Below are positions 11,501 through 26,500 of a stretch of 64,000 bases of DNA, one piece after another. Location: NCBI RefSeq assembly GCF_000526495.1, contig NZ_JAGE01000001.1:2352001-2416000 (forward strand). Reading direction: 5' to 3'. How positions within the stretch are numbered: the stretch's first letter is position 1; each line of letters opens with the position of its first letter. Both the position numbers and the translations under genes were made by a program. Under the pieces are notes generated by a model, which made no database searches, was not told the DNA's origin, and worked only from the letters and a program-made list of their open reading frames with translations. This stretch comes from Ruminiclostridium josui JCM 17888 (lineage in GTDB: Bacteria; Bacillota; Clostridia; Acetivibrionales; DSM-1351).

Positions 11501-14500
11501 GAAAAAATAGGTGTCCGAGACAATTTCTTTGAAATTGGAGGCCATAGTCTGAGAGCTACCCGGGTTATAAACCAGATTGAAATTAATACCGGAATAAGAC
11601 TTCCATTGCAGTTTATATTTAACAAACCTACAGTTGAGGGGATTGCAGAGGAACTTACAACTCGGATTGAGGGCCAGTATGCTTCAATTCCCAAAGCAGA
11701 AGTAAAAAAATATTATCCCATGTCTTCAACCCAAAAAAGAATGTACTTTATGTACCAGATTGATGAGTCAGGTATTTCCTACAACATGCCAAATATAATG
11801 CGGGTCAAGGGCAGTCTGGACATTGAAAAGCTAAAGGATGCTTTTTCATATCTTCTATACAGACATGAGATTTTAAGAACTGAGTTTCATATGCAAGATG
11901 GTAATATGGTTCAGGAAATCCACGAAAAACCTGTTGTTGACTTTACATATATTGAATCTCAGCTGTCCATTGATGAACTTGCAGCATCATTTGTAAGAAG
12001 ATTTGACCTGGAAAAACTTCCGCTTATAAGAATGCAGGTTGCAAAATCATATGATGAAACATACATTCTTCTTGATATGCATCATATTGTTTCAGATGGT
12101 GTAAGTGAGGGCGTATTTATCAATGAACTTTTAAAGCGCTATAATGACATGGATTTGGAAGAACTCAGAATTCAATATAAGGATTATAGCGAGTGGATGA
12201 ATACCAGAGATTTCTCCAAGCAAAAAGAGTTTTGGATAAAGACCTTTGAGGGAGAAATACCTGTTATTGACCTGCCCTATGATTTTACCCGACCACAGAA
12301 TCGTAGCTACAAAGGTAAAATGGTAAAAACGTCATTCGGCAAAGAAATAAAAGAACAAGTTATGAAGGTCTCAAAGAGTACAGGTTCAACAGAGTATATG
12401 ATATTATTGTCTGCCGTAATGATTTTGCTGGGGAAATACAGTCGGCAGGAAGATATCATTGTGGGAAGTCCTATATCCGGAAGAACTCACAAGGATATTG
12501 AAAATATGATGGGTATGTTTATCAATACACTTGCAATGAGGGCCAAACCCCGTAAAGATGAAACGGTTCTTGGATTTATTAATACTGTAAAGGAAATGAC
12601 CTTACAAGCCTATGAAAATCAGGAATACCCATTTGAGCAACTTGTGGAAGACCTTAATATTCAAAGTGAAATTTCAAGAAACGCTTTATTTGACGTAATG
12701 TTTGTATATCAGAATTATGAAAAGCGAAATTTAAAATCAAAGAAACTTACTCTGGAGGCTTGTGCTCCTGAAATAAATGTTGAGAAGTTTGACTTGACAA
12801 TACACGTAGACGTTACGGATGATGAATACCTAATTGCATTCAGCTATTGCTTGGATTTGTTCTGTGAAGATTCAATAAAAATCATGATGAAGCACCTAGA
12901 AGTAATTCTATGTAATATGATGGCGGATACCAGTAAAAAAATTAAGGATGTAGGTATTCTTACATTAGATGAGAAGGACCAGGTAATCCATCAGTTTAAT
13001 AATACATTTAAAGCATATCCACTTGAGAGAACTGTAATTGAGCTGTTTGAAGAACAGGTGAAAATTAGTCCAGATAAAATTGCACTGGAATATGGTGACA
13101 TCCAATTAACTTATGGTGAACTTAACGCAAGAGCAAATTGTATTGCTTCTAAGTTGAGAAATCTCGGAGTGAAGACTGATGACAGAGTGGCAATCATTGC
13201 AGAGAGAAGTATTGAAACAGTTCTCGGAGTTGTTGCTGTTCTTAAAGCCGGAGGAGCATATGTTCCCATTGACCCAGGCTATCCTGTGGACAGAATACAG
13301 TTTATGATTGAGGATTGTAGTCCGAAAGCTATACTTATTGGTAAGACAGAACAATCTGTTAAGGATTGTATACTGACATTGAATATAGAAATAATAGATT
13401 TAAAAAATCAGGAAAATTACAGCAGTATACAGGAAAATTTGCCGTTGATATGCAGGGAGGACAGTCATGTTTACATAATATATACATCTGGAACCACAGG
13501 TAAACCTAAGGGCGTAATGATTGAACACAAATCCTTAATGAATTATATTACATATGCCAGAAACAGCTATGTAAAGTCGGATATCTGTATGCCATTTTTC
13601 ACCAATCCAAGCTTTGACTTAACTCAGACCTCTATATTCCTGCCATTATGCTTTGGTGGAAAATTAGTAGTGTATAATGACACTGTTGATAATGATATAA
13701 ATAATGTATTCCGAAATCAGGAGTTGACGTCAGTAAAGCTAACACCATTACATCTGAAGGAAGCTGCGGCACTTCAGAATGTGGGTAAACTTCCTAATCT
13801 GAATTCCCTTATACTTGGAGGAGAGGAACTGGATTCACACACTTCTAGACTTATAGTTGAGAAATATGGAGAGCACATAGATATCCATAACGAGTATGGA
13901 CCTACAGAAACAACAATAGGCTGTTGTGATTATATATATCATAAAGGGATTAAAACCAGAACTGTCTCAATCGGTAAGCCAATTGCAAACACACAAATAT
14001 TTATTATGAATGACGGGGAGCCTTGCGGTATAGGGGTACCTGGAGAATTATGTATTGCAGGTATTGGTGTGGCAAGAGGGTACTTGAACAGACCAGAGCT
14101 TAATGCGGAGAAATTCATTGATAATCCTTTCGGTGATGGAAAAATGTACCGCTCGGGAGATTTGGCCCGTTGGACCTCAGATGGAAACCTTGAGTACATG
14201 GGAAGAATTGATGAGCAGGTAAAAATTAGGGGCTTCAGGGTTGAGCCAGGTGAAATAGAAAATGTTATTAAGAAACTTGAAGATATAAAAGAAGCGGTTG
14301 TAATTGCAAGAGAAAAGGATGGGATAAAGTATCTGCTTGCATACGTAGTTTCGGATAAAACTATAGACATTGGTAAAATTAAAAATCTGTTAAATAGTGA
14401 ATTGCCCAATTATATGGTGCCGGCAAGAATAATGCAGATAGAATCTTTACCAATGAACAAGAATGGAAAGTTGGACAAGAAAAGTCTACCTGAGATTGAG

Positions 14501-17500
14501 CTGTCAGGTTCTGATGAATATGAAGCGCCTCGTAACGAGACAGAAGAGAAAATATGCGGGATTTTTAAGGAGATTCTTGGGGTACAGAAAGTCGGAGTAC
14601 ATGATGGGTTCTTTGATCTTGGTGGACATTCCCTCAGTGCCACAAAACTTGTAAACCGAATAGAAGCAGAGCTTGGGATTAGAATTCCTCTGAAAACTAT
14701 TTTCAGGGCTGGAAGTCCTGAGGAAATAGCCCATGAACTGGATAAATTAAGAGAAAACACGTATACACCGATTCCTAAGGCAAAGGATATGGAGTACTAT
14801 CCAATGTCTTCAGCCCAAAAGCGCTTGTATTTAATTAGCCAAATAGGTGATGTATCAACTGTATATAATATTTCTGGTTCATTTTCTCTCTTTGATAAGT
14901 TTAATGAAATGAAAATAAGGCATGCAGTTGAAAAATTGACAGCACGCCATGAAACTTTAAGAACAAGTTTCCATATGGTAAATGGCGAAATGGTTCAAAA
15001 AATAAGTCAATATAATAAAATAGATTTTTCGGTTATTGAAGATGATAAAACTGAACTGAGTAAGCTTCAGGATGATTTCAGAAAGCCATTTAACCTTCAG
15101 GAGGCACCTCTTATGAGAGTATGTGCCGTAAAAAGGGAAACTGAAACAGTACTGCTGATTGATATACACCATATTATATCAGACGGTATGAGCATGGATA
15201 TATTGAAAAATGAGCTAATGAAACTGTATTACGGTGAAGAACTTAATGAAGTAAGAGTTCACTATAAGGATTACAGCCAATGGATGAAACACAGGGATTT
15301 ATCAAAGCAAAAAGAATACTGGGTCAGTCGATTCAGTGATGAGGTACCTGTATTAAATCTGCCTTTGGACTATAAGAGACCTTCTGTTCAGTCATTTAAA
15401 GGTGGCGGAGTGAGTACTTTTATAGGAGCTGACCGAACTGCGGCAATCAAAAATCTGGCACGCAGAACCGGAACAACGGAATATATGGTGCTTCTCAGTG
15501 CGGTGTTTATCTTACTTGGAAAGTACAGCAGACAAGATGATGTTACAGTAGGTACCCCTGTTTCAGGTAGAACCCATAAGGATACCGAAGATATGCTTGG
15601 TATGTTCGTTAATACCCTTGTGATGAGGGCAAAACCTGAAACAACAAAACAGTATACTGATTTCCTGTCAGAAATAAGGGAAATTTGTTTATCTGCATAT
15701 GAAAATCAAGAGTTTCCTTTTGAAGAACTCTTGGAAGAAGTTAAGGTTAATAGGGATATATCCCGTAACCCTATGTTTGATGTAATGTTTTCAGTGCAGA
15801 ATAACAGGAATTTTGATGATGAATTTGAAGGTATATATATAAATGAAACTGCAGAGGTTTTAAACCATAATATTGCAAAATTTGATTTAGCCATCAGTGC
15901 CGGCGAAAGCAATGGAGGATATCTGGTCCTTTTTGAATATTGCAGCGATTTATTTAAGAAAGAAAGCATACTTGCAATGGCCGAGCATTTTAAAAAGATT
16001 ATAGATGAAATAACAGACAGGAAAGATTTGACTTTAGCAGAAATAAATACTGCAACAAACGAAGAAAAGAACCTCATACTGAACATATTTAATGATACCT
16101 CAAAGCCGTATGCTAAAGAAAAAACCGTAATTGAATTATTTGAAGAGCAGGTCAAAAATTCACCTGACCGTATGGCAATAATTTTTAAAGATATTAAAAT
16201 AACATATTCAGAACTGAATAATAGGGTAAACTGTATCGCGGTTAGACTACGAGAAATGGGCATTCGGCCGGATGATTTTGTGGCTGTAATGGCTGAACGC
16301 AGTATGGAAATGATAGTGGGTATGCTGGCGGTTATAAAGGCCGGAGGAGCTTATGTACCAATAGATGCCTCATACCCTGCTGAAAGAATTGATTATATAT
16401 TGGAGGACAGCAAAGCAAAAGCTATCCTTGTATATAATGCTGATATTAAAACGGATATTCCGGTAATTGACCTTGCAAACCAAAAGCTATGGGAAGGGGA
16501 ACAAGATAATCTTCCCGTTGTAAATAAACCAAATGATTTAATGTATTTAATTTATACTTCGGGTACCTCTGGAAAACCTAAAGGTGTAATGCTGGAGCAC
16601 AAGGGTGTTGTATCAATGACATCATATCTTGCCGACTTGTATCAAATGAGTGGAGATGATGTAGTTCTGCAGTTTGCAAACTGCATATTTGATGCATCGG
16701 TTTGGGAGCTTACAATTTCACTGTTTACCGGGGCTAGTTTGTGCTTAATACCACAGGAAGTAATAGCCGATGTAAAGTTATTTGAAGAATATGTAGAAGA
16801 GCACAATGTAACAATTACACTTCTCCCGCCACAGTACTGTCTTCAGACTTCGGTAAAAGGACTAAGAGTGTTGACTACCGGAGGTTCTGCGGCGAACAGG
16901 GAAGTTATAAGAAAGTACGGTGAAAAGACTAGGTTCATAAATGCTTATGGCCCTACAGAGAATACGGTATTGGCAACCCATTGGGAATACACTCCCAATA
17001 CTGAAATACCTAATAATATTCCTATAGGAAAACCTATATACAACAGCAGGATATATATTCTTGACGGGAACAACCTGTGTGGTATAGGCATACCGGGTGA
17101 ATTATGTATTACAGGTGACGGAGTGGCTAGAGGATACTTGAATCTTTCCGATCTCACAAGTGAAAAGTTCATTGATAATCCCTTTGGAGAAGGGAAAATG
17201 TACAGGTCAGGAGACTTGGCACGTTGGCTGCCTGATGGAAATATTGAATACCTTGGCAGAATTGATGAGCAGGTGAAAATTAGAGGTTTTAGAATTGAGC
17301 TTGAGGAGATAGAGAATGTTATCAGGAAAATCCCATATATAAAGGACTCAGTAGCAATAGCTAAGCCGGATACTAGCGGTGATAACGCAATTTATGCATA
17401 CGTGGTGTCTGATGAAGAAGTTGATTTGGGTATATTAAGGGATGAAATCAGAAAATCACTTCCAGAATATATGGTTCCCGGATATATGATGCAGATTGAT

Positions 17501-20500
17501 TCCATTCCTGTTACCGGAAGTGGAAAGGTTGATAAGCGTGCGCTGCCGGATATAGAAATTAGAAGTTCCGGTGTGTATCAGCCTCCACGGAACGAAACTG
17601 AAGCAACAATTTGTGCTGCATTTTGTTCTGTGCTGAATTTAGAGCAGACGGGAATCCATGATGATTTCTTCGAATTGGGTGGACACTCCTTGAGAGCCAC
17701 CAAACTGGTAAATAAAATAGAATCCGATACAGGTGTAAGGTTATCATTGAAAGATATATTCAGTAGTCCTACACCAGAGCTTATTGCCGAATTGGTTGAC
17801 GCACATTCTAGTAAGGTGTACAGTAGCATAGTACCGGCTGAACAAAAAGAATATTATGCTGTTTCATCGGCTCAGAAAAGAATGTACTTGCTTAATGAAC
17901 TTGATAATACAGGAGTAGCTTATAATATTTCAGGTATTTTGGAGCTGTCCGGAAAATTAGATAGTGTTAAGTTCAGGAGCGCTGTTGAACAGTTGATTCA
18001 TAGACATGAAGCTTTAAGAACCAGCTTTACCGTTATAAATGGTGAACCGGTGCAAGTTATTAATGAAAATGCTGTTATTGACATAGCTTTTACCGAGGCA
18101 GGGGAAGCTGATATTATGAAGTTGTACAGGGGATTTGTAAGACCATTTGATTTGAGCAAAGCCCCACTAATGCGATTAATGGTTGTTTATACTAAAAATG
18201 AGACTACAAATATATTAATTGATATGCATCATATTATTTCAGATGGTATGAGCTTGAATATTATTCAGAGTGACCTTATAAGACTGTACAACGGTGAAAA
18301 ACTTCCCGCATTGGAGTTACAATACAAGGATTATAGTGAGTGGATGCTTTCGAGGGATTTGACACCCCAACGGGAATATTGGAAAAACCAGTTCAGTGAT
18401 GAGATTCCAGTACTGGAAATGCCATTGGATTATCCCAGACCCTCAAAACAGAAATTTAATGGAAGTTCTGTTAGATATTTCATAAGAGGAACTCTGAAGG
18501 AGCGAGTGCTTCAGTTGGCACAAAAATCGGGAACTACAGAGCATATGGTGCTTTTTAGTGCTTTGATGATACTCCTTTCAAAATATAGCAGACAGCATGA
18601 TATTATAGTTGGAAGTCCTGTATCAGGTAGAAATCATAAAGATACCGAGGGAATAGCCGGTATGTTTGTAAATACCCTACCCTTGAGAGCTAAACCGGAG
18701 GATGGTAAGAAATACCTTGATTTTCTAGAGGAAATAAAGGAGACATGCCTTAAAGCATATGAAAATCAGGAATTCCCATTTGAAGAGATAGTAGAAGCGG
18801 CAGGCGTAAGCAGGGATTTATCAAGAAATCCGCTTTTTGATGTAATGTTTGTAATGGAAAATAATGATCAGAATACGGAGAACTTTGATGGACTTGTTTT
18901 TAACGTCTCAGAACTGGATGACAGACACACAACATCTAAGTTTGATATGACGTTTACTTTGGTGCCGCATAATACTGGGTACCAGCTTACATTGGAATAC
19001 AGTACGGATTTGTACAAAGAAGACAGTGTTGTCGGAATAATGAATCATTATATACAAGTAATCGAATCTATTACAGCCGACTATTATGGATTCATTGGTG
19101 ATATCGAAATACTTACAGAGGAGGACAGAGCTAGCATTGCAAAGTTCAATGAAACTGAAACAGACTATCCAAAGGACAAAACTATAGTGGAACTCCTTGA
19201 GGAGCAGGTAAGCAAAACTCCAAACAATATAGCTGTAGTATTCGATGACACAAATATAACATATTATGAATTGAATAAACGAGCAAATATATTGGCCAAC
19301 AAGCTGCGCAGTATGGGAGTACAGCCGGATGATAGGATTGCTGTTCTGGCAGAACGAAGCGCAGAAGTGATTATAGGTATTTGTGCGATTCTTAAAGCGG
19401 GTGGAGCATATGTACCTATAGACACCAGGTACCCCGAAACAAGAATCAAATACATTATAGAAGATTGTTCTGCAAAAGCAGTTCTTGTCCATATGAACTT
19501 AATTGATGCGGAAGTTCCTGTAATTGATTTGGCTGAAAAAGACACATGGGATGGTATTAGTGATAATCTGCCTAGAGTCAATACACCTTCGGATTTAGCA
19601 TACATTATTTATACATCGGGTACCACCGGGAATCCAAAAGGCTCCATGATAGAACATAGGAGTGTTATCAGGCTTGTAAAAGATACAAACTATATCTCTT
19701 TTGGCACTGATTCGGTAATCCTGCAAACAGGTGCAATGGCTTTTGATGCTTCTACCATGGAAGTCTGGGGGCCATTGTTGAATGGCGGAAAGCTTGTTCT
19801 GGCTGACTATGATGTAATACTGGAAGCAAATGCACTAGAAAATGTTATTTTGAAGAACAAGGTCAATACCATGTGGCTTACATCAACGTTATTTAACCAG
19901 TTGGTAGAAATGAAATGCAGTATTTTTGACTCTCTTGATACACTGCTAATAGGGGGCGAAAAGCTGTCAGATAAGCATGTAAGGACATTTAAAAAAGAAA
20001 ATGTTAAAACAAAACTGATTAACGGATACGGCCCAACAGAAAATACTACATTTACAACAACCTTCTGTATTCCGGATAACTTTGATAGGATCCCGATAGG
20101 AACTCCTATAGCAAATACCAGAGTTTATATTGTTGATGAAGGGAAAAAACTTTGTGGAATCGGGATTCCGGGTGAGATATGTACAGCGGGAGCAGGTGTA
20201 TCCCGGGGATATTTGAACAGACCTGAACTCACGAAGGAAAAGTTTATTTCAGATATTCTGGGTGAAAATGTATTGTATTGCACTGGAGATTTGGGAAGGT
20301 GGCTTCCAGACGGTAACATTGAGTATTTAGGAAGAATTGACGAGCAAATCAAGATAAGGGGCTTCAGAATAGAGCTTAGTGAAATAGAGGCAGTTATAAA
20401 AGGACTTGATGAAGTTAGTGACTGTGCAGTAATCGTTCGTGAGGATGAATCAGCACAGAAAGCAATATATGCATATATTGTCCCTAAAAATACAATTTCG

Positions 20501-23500
20501 GTTATGGATGTCAAGGAACAATTACGTAAGTTGTTACCGGACTATATGATACCTTCATTTATAGCTATGTTGGATAAATTGCCCGTAACTGCAAACGGAA
20601 AACTGGATAAAAGGGCTCTAAATAACATAAAGGCATCAAGCTTGAGAGAACAGGTTGCACCGGGTACTCCAACTGAGAAGGTTATTTATTCGATTTTTAG
20701 CAATGTATTGAAGACAGATGAGCTGTCCATAAAGGATGATTTCTTTGAAATGGGCGGACACAGCCTTAGGGCTATGCGTCTCATTAATGAAATTGAAGAA
20801 GCAATGGGGATTCGACTTTCATTAAAGGATATTTTTGAATACCCTACAATTGAGAAACTATCTCAATATGTAGAAAAATCTATATGTGATGTGTTTGAGC
20901 CTATTCCTGCTGTTGAAAAGAGCAAGTATTATCCAATGTCATCAGCTCAAAAGCGAATGTACATGATATATCACATGGATGAAACTGGTCTTTCATATAA
21001 TATGCCTTTTATAATGAAGGTATCTGGAGGACAGCTTGATTATGAAAGATTGGAACATGCTTTTTCTGAAATGCTGAGAAGACATGAAATTTTGAGAACC
21101 GTATTTAAAATGATAGACGGCGATTTGGTTCAGGAAATTCTGGATAATCCTGTATTGGATTGCAAATACGAGGAATGTAATGCCTCTCTTGAAAATATAA
21201 TTAATGGTTTTGTAAGAAAATTCAGACTGGATGAACTACCACTAATAAGATTAAAGGTGGTTCGTACGAAATCCGAAGAATATGTGATGCTAGATATGCA
21301 CCATATTATATCTGACGGAATGAGCTCAGTAATTTTATTTGATGAACTTATGAAACTGTATGGTAAACAGGAGCTTGTACCATTAAGGGTTCAATACAAG
21401 GATTACAGCCAGTGGATTAACTCGAGAGATTTTGAGACTCAAAGACAGTATTGGAAGGATCAATTCAATGGAGATATACCGGTACTTGATTTTCCTTTGG
21501 ACTTTACAAGACCACAGATCCAAACCTTCCGAGGGAAAATTGTAGAGACAACTATTACTGAAGAAACGAGAAAGAAGATAATAAAGCTGACTCAGGATAC
21601 GGGGACAACAGAATATATGGTGTTGTTGGCTGCATTTACACTGCTGTTGGGCAAATACACCAGACAGGAAGATATAATTGTGGGCAGCCCTATATCAGGA
21701 AGAACACACAAGGATACAGAAAGTATGCTAGGTATGTTTGTAAATACTCTGGCATTTAGAACGTTCCCAGAAAAGGAAAAGAGTTTTGGAGAGTTCTTGG
21801 AAGAGGTAAAAAGCACTGTCATGAATGGATACGATAATCAAGAATATCCATTTGAAGAATTGCTAGAAGATTTGAATATAGATAGAACAGTATCCAGAAA
21901 TCCATTGTTTGATGTAATGTTTGTTTACCAGAATAACGAGAAGATAAACTTAAAGACAGAGGAATTCAGCCTTGAACCGTGTGCTTCTGGTACAGATATT
22001 GAAAAATTTGATATGACTATAATTATAAGTCCTTCGGAGAAGGGATATACCGTATCTGCAAGCTATTGTACAGACCTTTTCAGAGAAGAGTCAATTGATT
22101 TATTATTGGTACACTTTAAAAATGTTATTGAAAATGCTATTGAAAATACAAGTCTTAAGCTCAGGGAAATAAGTGCTTTGGATAACGATGAGTATACAAA
22201 AGTAATACATAAGTTTAATGACAATAAAACTGGTTATCCTTCACATAAGACAATAGGAGAGTTGTTTGCAGAACAGGCAAAGCGTTCACCGGAATCCATT
22301 GCATTAATGTCTGACAGCACTGCCATAACATATGCAGAGCTTGACCTGCTATCGGGTAAAATAGCGACTGCCCTGAGAAATGAGGGAGTAAGGGCTGGTG
22401 ATTTTGTTGCGGTCACCACTGAGAGAACATTAGAGACTATTATAGGAATTTTGGGTATTGTAAAAGCAGGAGGAGCATATGTACCTATTGATTTAAACTA
22501 TCCAGAGGAAAGACTCAAATATATTCTTGAGGATTGCAAACCCAAAGTTTGTCTGCAAGGCGAGGAAAAATTACCTCTTGATACAGGATATAAAGTTATT
22601 GATATTACAGATATAGATGACTATCCTTTGGAAACTCTTGAAAATATCAACAGCCCAGATGATTTGGTGTATCTGATTTATACATCGGGAACAACGGGAA
22701 CCCCAAAGGGTGTTATGGTGAAGCATAGGAATGTTGTCAGATTAGTTAAAAATACAAACTATGTGTCACTTGACGAGGATACAGTAATAATGCAAACAGG
22801 TTCACTTGCCTTCGATGCCTCCACATTTGAAATTTGGGGAGCATTGTTAAACGGCGGAAAGCTGGTTATTGCATCTAATGAGGTACTTACAAATGAGAAA
22901 TATCTGTATAAGGAGATAATAAACAAGGGTGTTAATACAATGTGGCTGACAGCATCTCTCTACAATCAGATGGTTTCAGACAACAGTAATATGTTTGACA
23001 GTATTTCATATCTTTTGATTGGCGGAGAAAAGTTGTCAGAAAAGCATGTTAATATGCTCAGAGCCGTAAATAATTCAACACATTTGATTAACGGCTATGG
23101 GCCTACAGAGAATACCACATTTACAACAACATACGAGATTAAAGAATGCATGGACCAGATACCCATTGGACGCCCCATTGCAAATACGCAGGTCTACGTA
23201 ATGAATGGGCATGAGGTATGCGGAATAGGTATGCCTGGAGAATTATGCACATCAGGGGATGGCTTATCTAATGGTTATCTCAATAATCCTCAGTTGACTG
23301 CAGAGAAGTTTGAAGCCAATATTTTCGGCGAAGGAAACATGTATCATACAGGGGACCTTGTAAGATGGCTTCCAGACGGAAATATCGAGTACCTTGGGAG
23401 AATAGACCAACAGGTTAAAATAAGAGGTTTTAGAATTGAGCTGGGTGAGATTGAAGCAACAATAAGAAAAAGTGACACTGTAAAGGATGTAGCCGTTGTA

Positions 23501-26500
23501 TTAAAAGAGAAGCTCGATAACGAAAAGTATATCTGTGCATATGTGGTAACGAAAAAGGGAGATGATGCTTCCGGATTGAAGAGTGAGCTCCGTAAAACTT
23601 TGCCGGAATATATGATACCAGCCAAAATAGTTCAATTGAATGAACTTCCATTGACTATAAATGGAAAACTAGATAGAAGACGACTCCCGGAGGTTGATTT
23701 TACCGAAGATACAGAATATATTGCCCCCAGGAATGAACTTGAAAATACTGTGGCAAGAATATTTGCGGATATTCTCAATATTGAGAAAGTAGGAGTAACA
23801 GACAACTTCTTTGAACTAGGTGGTCATTCTCTACGTGCAACAAGGCTTATTAATCGTATTGAAGAAGTCGCCGGAGCAAAGGTTTCATTAAAAGACATAT
23901 TTGTTTATCCTACAGTTGAAATGCTTTGTTCATTAATATCTGAAAATAAAATCAACAGTAAATATGAACACATTCCAAAGGCAGAAATTAAAACATATTA
24001 TGATATGTCTTCTGTTCAGAGAAGGATTTATCTGCTGAATCAAATAGAGCCGGATGGAATCGCATACAATATGCCAAGGTTTATGAAGATTGAGGGAACT
24101 TTGGATGTTGAAAAAATGAAGCAAGCATTTATAAGTATGATTCAAAGGCATGAAATACTAAGAACCTCCTTTATGATGCTTGACGGAAAAATGGTTCAGA
24201 AGATAGATGCTTCAGCAAACTTAGATTTTGAATATAGTAGGTTAAGTGATGCTGAACTGGAAAAAACCATAAAGGACTTTGTTCGCCCATTTGATTTAAG
24301 CAAGGCACCGCTATTCCGTGTTAAGCTGATTGAAAATGGTGGTTGTTGGTACATGCTCTTTGATATCCATCACATTATATCGGATGGAATGAGTAGTTCA
24401 TTATTCTGGAAAGAAGTAATGCAATACTACATGGAAATGATTCCTAATGAATCAAACCTACAGTACAAGGATTACAGTGAATGGATGCTTTCCAGGGATA
24501 TGAAACCTCAGGAAGAGTACTGGGTATCTAAATTCGAGAATCACATTCCAGAGCTTGATTTAAGGCTGGATTATCCTCGCTCAAGAGTTCAGGGATTCAG
24601 CGGGGATATGGTGGAGTATTCTATCGGAAAAGAACTAAAGCAAAAAATAGAGGAATTTTGTAAAACTGAAAAGGTGACTCCATATATGGTGTTTATGTCA
24701 GCGGCTATGGTACTGCTTTCTATACACAGTGGACAGGAGGAAATACTATTAGGAACTGTAATGTCCGGCAGAACTCATAAAGACACTGAGGAAATGCTAG
24801 GCATGTTTGTAAACACAGTAGTTATTGACGGTAATCCTGCACCGCATAAGCAATGTCTGGAGTTTATAAATGAAATACGGAATACTTCTTTAAAAGCTGC
24901 TGAAAATCAGGAGTACCCCTTTGATGAATTGCTGGACAAGCTGGAGATTAAAAGGGATATATCCAGAAATCCGTTATTTGATGTTATGTTTGTTATGCAG
25001 AATAATGAAAAATATATGTTTGATGCCAATGACATCAGAATAACAGATATTTCAGCAGACTTTAAGGTTGAGAAATTTGACATTACCATAGCTGTAGGGG
25101 AGCAGGACGATGAATATATAATTACCCTTGGGTATCGAAATGATTTGTTTAAAGAGTCCTCAATGAATGTTATGATATCTCATCTTAATACTATTATCAG
25201 CAGCATGGTAGAGGATCCTTATCAGAGTATCAAAGACATCCATAGGATTAGTTGTGATGAAAAGCATAAAATTTTGAATATATTCAACAACACAGACACC
25301 GAGTATCCAAGAGATAAGACAGTGTCTGAAATCCTGAACATTCAGACGGAAGAAACCCCTGATGCTATAGCAGTCATATGCGGCAATGATAAGATTTCAT
25401 ATGCGGAACTTGATAGAAAGTCCGATATGCTGGCAGTTAAACTGAGGGCCATGGGTGTTGGACGGGATGATACGGTTGCTGTTCTGGCGCAAACTGGTGT
25501 AGAAATGATTATTGGTATATGCGCTATACTGAAAGCCGGAGGAGCGTATGTACCTATTGATATCAGGTATCCGGAGGCTAGAGTACAGTTTATAATAAAA
25601 GACTGTAATCCAAAGGTTGTACTTACATATAATGCATGGGTTGACACAGATGTTCCACTGATAGATCTGGCAGATGCGAATTTATTTGAAGGGGATAATA
25701 ATAAGATTGAGGTTATTAATAAGCCTACAGATTTGGCATATATTATTTATACATCTGGAACAACAGGAAATCCTAAAGGAACCATGATTGAACACAGGAG
25801 TATATTGCGCCTTGTTAAAAACAATAATTTTTTAAAGTTGAATAAAGACACTGTCATTTTGCAGACAGGAGCTATGGCATTTGATGCTTCAACATTAGAA
25901 GTATGGGGTTCATTGCTGAACGGAGGAAGGCTTGTTCTTGCAGAACAGGAGGTAATATTAAACGCTAGTCTTCTGGGTGCTGCTATAAGAGAATATCATG
26001 TAAATACAATGTGGCTGACTTCTACTTTGTTCAATCAGCTTGTTGAAACAGATTGTGAAATATTCAATCCTCTGAAGTATTTGCTGATAGGCGGAGAGAA
26101 ATTGTCAGACAAGCATGTGAGAATGTTTAAGCAAAATAATGTATTAACAAAGCTTATAAACGGGTATGGGCCTACTGAAAATACAACTTTTACTACAACA
26201 TATTCCATACCGGACAAGTTTGAAAGAATGTCCATAGGCAGCCCGGTTTCAAATTCAAAGGTATATATACTTGACAAAAATAACAACCTCTGTGGGATAA
26301 ATGTACCGGGAGAATTATGTACAACGGGAGATGGTGTTGCACGAGGGTATCTTAACAGAGAACAACTTACCAAAGAGAAGTTTACGGATAATCCTTTCGG
26401 AGAAGGCAGGATGTATCGTACAGGAGATTTGGCAAGATGGCTTCCCGACGGAAATATTGAATTCCTTGGAAGAATTGACGAGCAGGTAAAAATAAGAGGA